This document shows, in pieces, positions 16,771-23,574 of a DNA stretch of 64,000 nucleotides. The DNA comes from Chloroflexaceae bacterium (GTDB taxonomy: Bacteria > Chloroflexota > Chloroflexia > Chloroflexales > Chloroflexaceae). The stretch lies in NCBI GenBank assembly GCA_025057155.1, contig JANWYD010000002.1:186001-250000 (forward strand), given 5' to 3'. The notes below the pieces were generated by a model. It saw only the letters and a list, made by a program, of their open reading frames with translations, was not told the origin of the DNA and searched no databases. The position numbers and the translations under genes are program-made. Position 1 is the first letter of the stretch. The number at the start of each line of letters is the position of its first letter.

Positions 16771-17733
16771 ATGCCGATCGTTTTCGTGCACGGGGCGGGA
16801 ACCCGCGAATACTACCAGAAGTACCATGCTGACCACGAGCACGTGCGCTCGCATCTGCGGCACTACGTCGCGCCGGCAATCGCGCCCGACCCGGAGCGGG
16901 TGGCGATTATTACCGCCTACTGGGGCGACATCGGAGCCGAGTTGCGCTGGGAAGGCGAGAGTATGCCGCCGACCCCCCCTCCACTATTCTGGCGCGACCA
17001 CCCCTTGCAGAAGCTGCTGGTGGTCGGGCGCAAGCGCCACATCGCCCGCGAGGTGTTGCTGCGCTTCTCGGCCACCCTGGGCTACTACAGCGGGCGCGTG
17101 CTGGCCATGCTGGGCCGGCCCCAGGCCCGTCTGAGCGCGATGTTCATGGGCGACGCGCTGTACTACTTCGCCCACCGGGGCCGGGCGCCCAACCCCGGCG
17201 TCATCCCCGCGCGGGTGCTGGAGGCGCTGCGCCGGGCCCGCGCCGAGCAACTGGCCCGCGGCGGCGAGCCGCTGATCGCCTTCACCCACAGCCTGGGGGG
17301 GACGATCTTCTACGATGTGCTCACGCACTTTCTTCCCGCCATGCCGGGCTACGAAGACATCCATGTGGACTTCTGGGCCTCGCTCTCCTCGCAGATCGGC
17401 ATGTTCGAGGAGATGAAGCTGTTTCTGGCCAGCGATCCGATCTACGGCAAGGGCAAAGCCGCCCCGTTTCCCGACCGGCGCTTTCTCGGCTACTGGTGGA
17501 ACGTATGGGACCCGCACGACTTTTTGAGCTTCAGCGTGCGGGGGGTGATTGACGGAGTGGACGACGAGTTCTTCGATAGCGGCCTGTCGGTCACGGCGGC
17601 GCACCTGGCCTGCCTGCGCATCTCCTCGTTCTACGCCGTGTTCGGCCAGAAGGTGGCGACGGTGCTGGGCACCTCGATTGCGCCGCGCCGCACGTTCACC
17701 TTTGCCCGCCGGAGACCGCTGCCAGGGACGTAG
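16771..17733 (+). CDS. Alpha/beta-hydrolase-like protein
   Basis: About 320 residues. The start ATG 16771 (MPIVFVHGAGTREYY) is preceded by GGAG; the frame before it overlaps GH1. HG at the oxyanion strand and FTHSLGGTIFYD (the G/T-x-S-x-G nucleophile elbow, serine hydrolase fold) are visible. The substrate is unknown. It is probably in an operon with the GH1 gene. Its last 38 bp overlap the 3' end of the convergent glycosyltransferase gene 17696-18859. Confidence 0.7.
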   Translation: MPIVFVHGAGTREYYQKYHADHEHVRSHLRHYVAPAIAPDPERVAIITAYWGDIGAELRWEGESMPPTPPPLFWRDHPLQKLLVVGRKRHIAREVLLRFSATLGYYSGRVLAMLGRPQARLSAMFMGDALYYFAHRGRAPNPGVIPARVLEALRRARAEQLARGGEPLIAFTHSLGGTIFYDVLTHFLPAMPGYEDIHVDFWASLSSQIGMFEEMKLFLASDPIYGKGKAAPFPDRRFLGYWWNVWDPHDFLSFSVRGVIDGVDDEFFDSGLSVTAAHLACLRISSFYAVFGQKVATVLGTSIAPRRTFTFARRRPLPGT

Positions 17734-18859
17734 CCCGCGCCTCCAGATCGGCCAGGACGCGCGCGGCGATGTCGTAGGCCGCCCGGGGGCGCCCGATCTC
17801 GCGGGCCTGAGCGCGCATGAGTTCGAGCCAGGCCGGGCGCGCCAGCAAGGTCTGCACTGCCCGCGGCACCAGCTCCGGTACGCGGATCTGAATGCCGGCG
17901 CCCGAGCCGGATACGACGTCGGCGTTCCACTCTTCCTGTCCGGGAATGGGATCAATCACGATCATCGGCGTGCCCCGCGCCAGCACTTCGCTGGTGATCA
18001 GGCCGCCCGGTTTGGAGATCACCAGGTCGCTGGCGGCGACGAGATCGTCCAGATAGTCAATGAAGCCGAGCTTGCGGAGTTCTACCAGCGGGCCGCGTTC
18101 GAGGTCGCCGAGGGCCTCGTCGAGGTAGTGGTTGCGTCCGGCCACGGTGACCACCGTCGCCGGTTGATCGCCCTTGAGCAACTGGGTGACCATGTGGCGC
18201 ACCCGCTCCGGCGCGACGCCACTGCCGATGACGGTGATCAGCGGCGCTTCCAGGGGCAGGTTATGGCGCCGGCGCATCTCCGCGCGGTCTTTCGGCTCCG
18301 CCAGTTCCAGCTTCACCGGGATGCCGGTGACGTGGACCCGCTCCGGTTCAATGCCGCGGGCCAGAAGGACGTCGCGGGTCAGTTCGCTGGCCACGAAGTA
18401 GGCCGCCACCCCCTCGCGCAGCCAGCTACTCTGGACGGAGAAATCGGTGATCACGGCATATTCGGGCACGCCGGTACGTTCGCCGTAGTCTTGCAGCACG
18501 TGGAGGGGCCACTGCATCGTGCAGATGATCGCGTCGGGCCGGAGCTCCTCGACCCGCCGCTCGAAGCGTTTGAGAAAGGGCTGGCCCATGGTCTTGAGCA
18601 CCGCATTGGCCCGCAGGGCATCCTCGGTGTCCTGGAAGTGCAGCCGCGAGTGGACCATGGTGTACAGCGGCTGAAGGCGGGTGGAGAGTTCGTTGTAGGC
18701 CGAGGTGATCACCTTCCGGGCCATGTCGTTGACGTGATCGAAGACGTCCTCAACTACGACGGTCACGCCGGGATGGAGGCGCAAAGCGGCGCCGATGGAC
18801 TGAGCGGCGCTGGTGTGCCCGATACCGGCGGACACGTGAAACACAGCGATGGTTGGCAT
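17696..18859 (-). CDS. GT28 glycosyltransferase, MGDG-synthase-like
   Basis: A 387-residue GT-B enzyme starting at ATG 18859 (MPTIAVFHVSAGIGHTSAAQSI), with AGGAG 5 nt upstream. The N-terminal motif SAGIGHTSAA, the FDHVNDMARK segment and the C-terminal donor site (VISKPGGLITSEVLARGTPMIVIDPIPGQEEWNADV) are those of monogalactosyl/monoglucosyl-diacylglycerol synthases, peripheral membrane enzymes acting on diacylglycerol. Glycolipids are main membrane and chlorosome-envelope lipids in green phototrophs, so the role fits, but this is inference. Its stop lies inside the convergent hydrolase gene. Confidence 0.85.
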   Translation of the reverse strand: MPTIAVFHVSAGIGHTSAAQSIGAALRLHPGVTVVVEDVFDHVNDMARKVITSAYNELSTRLQPLYTMVHSRLHFQDTEDALRANAVLKTMGQPFLKRFERRVEELRPDAIICTMQWPLHVLQDYGERTGVPEYAVITDFSVQSSWLREGVAAYFVASELTRDVLLARGIEPERVHVTGIPVKLELAEPKDRAEMRRRHNLPLEAPLITVIGSGVAPERVRHMVTQLLKGDQPATVVTVAGRNHYLDEALGDLERGPLVELRKLGFIDYLDDLVAASDLVISKPGGLITSEVLARGTPMIVIDPIPGQEEWNADVVSGSGAGIQIRVPELVPRAVQTLLARPAWLELMRAQAREIGRPRAAYDIAARVLADLEARATSLAAVSGGQR

Positions 18860-19040
18860 ACTTGCTCCTGTATCGCCGCCGCGGGCGGCGGGAAGGGGGA
18901 CTATTCTTGTATTGTACCGCTGAATGGTCTGTTGACGTATTGGCGCATCTGGCAAATCCCCTGACACAAATGGTCGGGGGAGAGTACGGCGCCCCCACGA
19001 CCAGATGGAAGGGTGAAACCTCATTTCGCCCTACCCTCGC

Positions 19041-19120
19041 CAAAAGGGAGGGTCTGGGAGGGCTTCGCCCTCCCAGGAAAACTCTTCCACCCCGTGGTGC
19101 GCGGCTGCGCCGCGCGTGTC
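19041..19120. repeat. GC-rich palindromic repeat with GGGAGGGCTTCGCCCTCCC
   Basis: A perfect hairpin at 19056-19074, followed by GAAAACTCTTCCACCCC and a second inverted repeat (GCGCGGCTGCGCCGCGC). A related arrangement lies at 20095-20160. It lies in the 293-bp region between two divergent genes. Confidence 0.65.
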
Positions 19121-19152
19121 CGGCGTGAACCCACCGCGATGAGGAGATAGTC

Positions 19153-20067
19153 ATGACCATCGTCGTATTCGGCAGCATCAATATGGACCTGGTTGCCCGC
19201 GCGCCGCGGCTGCCCACTACCGGGGAGACGGTGCCCGGACACACCTTTTTCACCGCGCCGGGCGGCAAGGGCGCCAACCAGGCCGTGGCCTGCGCGCGCC
19301 TGGGCGCGCCGACGCGCATGGTGGGCCGGGTGGGCGACGACGCGCTCGGCGCGGAACTGCGGGCAGGGCTGCGCGCCGCCGGGGTTGACGAGCGCGACGT
19401 GCTGACCACTCCCGGACCTTCCGGTGTGGCGCTGATCGCCGTGGACGACGCGGGGCGCAACACGATCATCGTGGTGCCGGGCGCCAATGGGGCGATTGGC
19501 CCCGCCGACGTGACCCGGCTGGAGACAGCCCTGATCGGGGCGCGGGCGCTGCTGTTGCAACTCGAAATCCCCCTCGAAGCAGTGGTCGCCGCGGCCAACG
19601 CGGCACGGCGCGCGGGCGTGCCGGTCATCCTCGACCCGGCCCCGGCGCGCGAGCTGCCCGCCGAGCTGTACCGCCTGGCCGACATTATCACGCCCAACGA
19701 AAGCGAAGCGGCGACGCTGGTCGGTTTCGACCTGAGCGACGAGGCGGCGCGCATTGCGGCGGCGCGCGCGCTGCACGCGCGCACCGGCGGCGCCGTGGCG
19801 TTGAAGCTGGGCGAACACGGTGCGCTGCTGTTCGCCAGTGACCAGTTCCTGCGCTTGCCGGCCCTGCCCGTGCGCGCGGTTGATACCGTCGCCGCTGGCG
19901 ACGCCTTCAACGCCGGGCTGGCAGCGGCCCTGGTTGAAGGGCAACCTCTGGCGGCGGCCGTGCGCTGGGCCGTCGCCGCCGGGGCTGTAGCCGTGACCCG
20001 CCCGGGGGCGCAGGCGGCCATGCCCTCGCGCGCCGAGGTGCTGGCGATGCTGGATTTTGGATTTTAG
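19153..20067 (+). CDS. rbsK: Ribokinase
   Basis: A 304-residue PfkB-family kinase. It has all ribokinase marks: FGSINMDLV, the GGKGANQAVA substrate motif, PNESEA in the middle, and AAGDAFNAGLA with the catalytic Asp near the C-terminus. It phosphorylates D-ribose to ribose 5-phosphate with ATP in the cytoplasm. GAGGAG precedes the ATG. The last codons (DFGF-stop) are written by GATTTTGGATTTTAG, the first box of the dispersed 3'-end element, so the repeat seems to supply the end of the protein. The next gene is an ADP-ribosylglycohydrolase-family protein, which could release the ribose. Confidence 0.92.
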   Translation: MTIVVFGSINMDLVARAPRLPTTGETVPGHTFFTAPGGKGANQAVACARLGAPTRMVGRVGDDALGAELRAGLRAAGVDERDVLTTPGPSGVALIAVDDAGRNTIIVVPGANGAIGPADVTRLETALIGARALLLQLEIPLEAVVAAANAARRAGVPVILDPAPARELPAELYRLADIITPNESEAATLVGFDLSDEAARIAAARALHARTGGAVALKLGEHGALLFASDQFLRLPALPVRAVDTVAAGDAFNAGLAAALVEGQPLAAAVRWAVAAGAVAVTRPGAQAAMPSRAEVLAMLDFGF

Positions 20068-20160
20068 AACCACAACGAGACTTCCCCTGAGAGGAGGTTC
20101 GGAGGGGCGAAGCCCCTCCGAAAACCTCTTTCCAGTGGGGCGCGGCGGCGCCGCGCTCCG
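20053..20160 (+). repeat. Dispersed element overlapping the rbsK stop, plus GC palindrome
   Basis: GGATTTTGGATTTT (20051-20064) overlaps the rbsK stop. It is followed by the hairpin GGAGGGGCGAAGCCCCTCC (20101-20119), AAAACCTCTTTCCAGTGGGG and a GC-rich inverted repeat, the same order as at 19041-19120. Confidence 0.6.
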
Positions 20161-20271
20161 CCGGAAAGGGGAATCCTGCGGGGGCCTGCGGTCCCTGCAA
20201 CCCCCGCGGCCGTTCAAGGGAGTCGCAGGAGACGCCGCCTCCCCGCGCCTCGCCAGAAAGGAGCACGGATC

Positions 20272-22359
20272 ATGGCCCTCGCGCATGACTACCTGGAGCG
20301 CGTCTACGCTGGCGTGCTCGGCAAGTGCATCGGCGTCTACCTCGGGCGGCCGGTGGAGCAGTGGACCCACGAGCGCATCAGCGCCGAGGTGGGGGAGATT
20401 GGCGGGTATGTGCATGCGCGCTTCGGGCTGCCCCTGGTGGTCACCGACGACGATATCACCGGGACCTTCACCTTTCTGCGGGCCTTGCCCGACCATGGCA
20501 ACGACCCGGCGCTCACCCCGGCGCAGATCGGCGCCGCCTGGCTGAACTACCTGATCGAGGGGCGCACGGGCATCTGGTGGGGCGGCCTGGGCGTGTCCAC
20601 CGAGCACACCGCCTACCTGCGCCTCAAGAGCGGCATTCCCGCGCCGGCCAGCGGCTCCGCCGCGCTCAACGGGCGGATTGTCGCCGAGCAGATCGGCGGA
20701 CGGATCTTCGCGGATGGCTGGGCCATGGTCGCGCCGGGCGATCCCGACCTGGCCGCCGACCTGGCCGGGCGCGCCGCATCGGTGAGCCACGACGGCGAGG
20801 CGGTGCACGCGGCGCGGGCGCTGGCGGCGATGGAGGCCCTGGCCTTCGTCGAGGGGAGCATCCCCCAGTTGCTCGACGCGGCGATCGCCCGCATCCCCGC
20901 CGATTGCGCCACCGCCCGGCTGATCATCGAACTGCGCGCCCTGCGCGCCCGCGAAGCCGACTGGCGCGCGGCGCGGCGCCTGATCGCCGAACGCTACGCC
21001 TACGACCGCTACCGGGGCGGCTGCCACGTGGTTCCCAACCAGGCCCTCCTGCTCCTGGGCCTGCTGTGGGGCGACGGAGACTTCGGGCGTTCGCTGGGCA
21101 TCGTGGTGAGCGCCGGGCTCGACACCGACTGCAACGCCGGCAACCTCGGATGCCTGCTGGGGATCCGCGGCGGCCTGGCCGCCCTCGACGCCGGCCCCTA
21201 CGACTGGCGCAGCCCCATCGCCGACCGGCTCTTCCTGCCCGGCGCCGACGGGGGGCGGGCCATCAGCGACGCCCTGACCGAGGCCGTGCGCGTCGCGAAC
21301 ATTGGCCGCGCCCTGCACGGCCTGCCGCCGCTGGCGCCAAAGGGCGGGGCGCAGTTCCACTTCACGCTGCCGGGGTCGGTGCAGGGCTTTCGTGGCGCGG
21401 GGGCCGAGGTGCGCAACCTTGTCGGCCCGGAGGGAGCGCGGCAACTCGCTGTCAGCGCGACCCTCCCGGCGGGAGGGACGGCCCGCGCGGCGACCCCCGT
21501 GTTCATCCTGCCCGAGGAACTGGCGATGCCCGGCTACCCCCTGGTGGCCTCGCCCCGGCTCTACCCCGGCCAGGAGGTGTACGCCCGGCTCATCGCCGAC
21601 GCGACGAACGCCGGGCCGGTCGTCACGCGTCTGAGCGCCCGCGTCTACGGCCCGCAGGATGCCCTGGAGGCGCTGAGCGGCCCGCCCGTGTCCCTGGCCC
21701 CCGGCGCGGAGGTCGAACTCCACTGGCGGGTGCCCGACACCGCCGGGGCGCCGCTGGCCGACATCGGGGTCGAGGTGCAGGCGACGGTCTCGGGCCCTGC
21801 CGGCCTGCGCCTCGACCGGCTCGGCTGGCGGGGCGCGCCGGAGGTGACCTTCACCCGCCCGCCCTTTGCGGGCAGCGCCTGGCGGCGGGCCTGGGTCAAC
21901 GCGGTGGACCAGTGGGACGATGAGCGGCCCGAAGCCTTCTGGCTGACGCAGAACGCCGGGCGGGGCCTGCTCATCCAGGGCGCCGAGGAGTGGCGGGACT
22001 ACGAGGTGCAGGCGGTGATCACCCCGTCGCTCTGCGCGGCGGCGGGCATCGCCGCGCGGGTGGGCGGCCTGCGGCGCTTCTACGCCCTGCTGCTGCGGGC
22101 GGGAGGGCGCATCGCCCTGCTGCGGGCCCTCGACGCCGACACGCTGCTGGCCGAGGCGCCATTCGTCTGGCAGCAGCACCGGAGCTACGCCCTGCGCCTG
22201 GCGGTCGAAGGGCCGTGGCTGCGGGCCTTCGTGGACGATGCGCCCATCTTCGCGATGCGTGACCCCGGCGCCCCGCTGAGGGGCGGGGCGGCGGCCCTGG
22301 TGGTGGAGGAGGGGCACATGCACTGCGCGGCGGTACGGGTGGAGGCGGGCGGGGCGTAG
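20272..22359 (+). CDS. ADP-ribosylglycohydrolase-family protein with C-terminal beta domains
   Basis: A 695-residue protein; AAAGGAG precedes the ATG. Residues 1 to about 350 form an ADP-ribosylglycohydrolase-type all-alpha domain: GVLGKCIGVYLGRPVE at the N-terminus, TDDDITGTFT (first metal-binding aspartates), and GLDTDCNAGNLGCLLG (the second D-x-D pair). Both metal sites are intact. Residues about 370-500 look like an immunoglobulin-like beta module, and about 500-695 like a LamG/concanavalin-type beta-sandwich. That extension is unusual for this family, whose members are mostly about 300-350 residues. With rbsK next door, release and phosphorylation of ribose from a ribosyl compound is a reasonable inference. 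No signal peptide is present. Confidence 0.8.
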   Translation: MALAHDYLERVYAGVLGKCIGVYLGRPVEQWTHERISAEVGEIGGYVHARFGLPLVVTDDDITGTFTFLRALPDHGNDPALTPAQIGAAWLNYLIEGRTGIWWGGLGVSTEHTAYLRLKSGIPAPASGSAALNGRIVAEQIGGRIFADGWAMVAPGDPDLAADLAGRAASVSHDGEAVHAARALAAMEALAFVEGSIPQLLDAAIARIPADCATARLIIELRALRAREADWRAARRLIAERYAYDRYRGGCHVVPNQALLLLGLLWGDGDFGRSLGIVVSAGLDTDCNAGNLGCLLGIRGGLAALDAGPYDWRSPIADRLFLPGADGGRAISDALTEAVRVANIGRALHGLPPLAPKGGAQFHFTLPGSVQGFRGAGAEVRNLVGPEGARQLAVSATLPAGGTARAATPVFILPEELAMPGYPLVASPRLYPGQEVYARLIADATNAGPVVTRLSARVYGPQDALEALSGPPVSLAPGAEVELHWRVPDTAGAPLADIGVEVQATVSGPAGLRLDRLGWRGAPEVTFTRPPFAGSAWRRAWVNAVDQWDDERPEAFWLTQNAGRGLLIQGAEEWRDYEVQAVITPSLCAAAGIAARVGGLRRFYALLLRAGGRIALLRALDADTLLAEAPFVWQQHRSYALRLAVEGPWLRAFVDDAPIFAMRDPGAPLRGGAAALVVEEGHMHCAAVRVEAGGA

Positions 22360-22372
22360 GGAGACCCGACAG

Positions 22373-22689
22373 GCAACTGTTCACACTTCTCCCGGGAGCG
22401 AGGGCTTCCAGCCCTCGTTGTGGCTTCGAGGGCGAGACGCCCGCGTCCCAGGCTCTCCTGTTACCCCAGGTGTGAACAGTATTCCCGACAGGTCTCATGC
22501 ATCATCGAGGGGGCTGCGCACCGCGCCGGGGCAACTGTTCACACTTCTCCTGGGAGCGAGGGCTTCCAGCCCTCGTTGTGGCTTCGAGGGCAAGACGCCC
22601 GCGCTCCCAGGCTCTCCTGTTACCCCAGGTGTGAACAGTATTCCCGACAGGTCTCATTCGTCATCGAGGGGGCTACGCACCGCGCCGGG
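22373..22689. repeat. Tandem duplication (158/159 bp) of a 105-bp element with 11-bp terminal inverted repeats
   Basis: Unit 1 is 22373-22530 and unit 2 is 22531-22689, nearly identical. Each contains a segment bounded by ACTGTTCACAC and GTGTGAACAGT (22376-22480 and 22534-22639), a perfect 11-bp inverted repeat, so the core looks like a small non-autonomous element. Each unit also includes about 35 bp of the 3' end of the integrase pseudogene, showing that the duplication happened after the integrase was present. Confidence 0.85.
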
Positions 22690-23158
22690 CCCACGGCACA
22701 GGACGTGAGTGTAGATCATCGTGGTCTGCACATCCTTGTGGCCCAGAAGCTCCTGCACGGTGCGAATAGCATAGCCGGCCTCAATGGTCTGTAAAGTAAG
22801 TTTCCTGGCCTTTCCGCCCCCCTCCCAGCCTCCCCCCGTTGGGGGGAGGGGCCGGACTCCCTCCCCCGGCGGGGGAGGGTTGGGGAGGGGGTGGGGGTGT
22901 AGCGAAAGACTTTGTTTACAGACTACTCAAGCAAATGCGTGGCGAAGCTATGGCGAAACGTGTGGCAGGTGACGCGCTTCTGGATGCCGACCTGCTTTCG
23001 CCTGATCCCATCTCGCGCGGATGGCGCAGGGTATGAAAGCGGATAAACCGGCGCACCCATCCGATGTACGCCTCTTCGGTGCGAAGCGAGTAGTGTTTGC
23101 GACGCAGCGCGCCGCGCACCTGATCGAGCAGTCCGGGCGGATGGCCGGAAGAGGACAT
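22654..23158 (-). pseudogene. Integron-type tyrosine recombinase, deleted and MITE-disrupted
   Basis: Read on the minus strand from ATG 23158: about 50 N-terminal residues ([20 protein letters not shown], then [19 protein letters not shown]) of an IntI/XerC-like recombinase. Then comes a jump and frame change to [16 protein letters not shown] (box II H-x-x-R). A 141-bp insertion follows, then [16 protein letters not shown] and [20 protein letters not shown] to a TGA at 22654-22656. About 200 residues, including the first catalytic Arg region, are missing. The HLLE/AGYA joint is restored exactly if the insertion and one 5-bp duplication are removed. The layout (integrase facing away from the cassettes) is that of an integron. 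It cannot be active; cassettes would be frozen unless another integrase acts. Confidence 0.88.
22785..22925. mobile_element. 141-bp MITE inserted in the integrase gene
   Basis: Ends TGGTCTGTAAA (22785-22795) and TTTACAGACTA (22915-22925) are inverted repeats with one mismatch. It is flanked by a 5-bp target duplication CTCAA (22780-22784 and 22926-22930). The body is C- and G-rich with internal hairpins and has no ORF. Removing it and one CTCAA rejoins the integrase reading frame. A segment of it recurs at 889-935. Confidence 0.88.
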
Positions 23159-23268
23159 TTGGAACCCCTTTACATCGGATATAGAGTGACCTATACTCAT
23201 CACAACTCATGTACCGCGCAACGCACACAAACGATGCGGCTTCGTCGTACGTGAGTTTCAGGAGAGAA

Positions 23269-23495
23269 GGTTATCCGTCTATCGGGGCATGTGCGGGAAT
23301 AGGCGGACGAAGAGCGGTCGAACACCGTACAGGGCGGGATTAGGCGGACGGTTGTCCACCTAATATGGCGCAGGCCGGCATAGGCGGACGAAGGGCAGCC
23401 GAACACCGTACAGGGCGGGATTAGGCGGAAAGTTGTCCGTCTAATGTAGTACAGGCTGGAATAGGTGGAGGCGGTCGGTCTACTTCATGTTATGC
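23269..23495. repeat. 81-bp tandem repeats, putative attI region
   Basis: Between the integrase and the first cassette lie two full copies (23301-23381, 23382-23462) and partial copies on both sides of an 81-bp unit. Each unit contains a hairpin (TTAGGCGGAC..GTCCACCTAA and variants). At 23489-23495 GTTATGC is the core sequence expected at an attI/cassette junction, since the attC of cassette 1 ends with the same GTTATGC (25803-25809). Repeated integrase-binding sites are known near attI; that these are such sites is inference. Confidence 0.6.
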
Positions 23496-23574
23496 CGCCT
23501 AATATCGTGGCATAAGCATCCTTTCTGGCAGCGCACAGTTCAGTGAATGCTCCATCTCAAAGGAGAAACTGTCT

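Noticed and set aside
20325-21923. A 532-codon plus-strand frame inside the ADP-ribosylglycohydrolase gene
   Set aside because: Offset-frame shadow, extremely Arg-rich, without a ribosome site.
19021-22323. A 1100-codon open frame on the minus strand opposite rbsK and the ADP-ribosylglycohydrolase gene
   Set aside because: It mirrors two well-supported genes, is Arg/Gly/Pro/His-rich low complexity without motifs, and long antisense frames are expected in such GC-rich sequence.
23301-23490. The 81-bp repeats as a CRISPR array
   Set aside because: The whole unit repeats without variable spacers, the unit is too long, and no cas genes are near.
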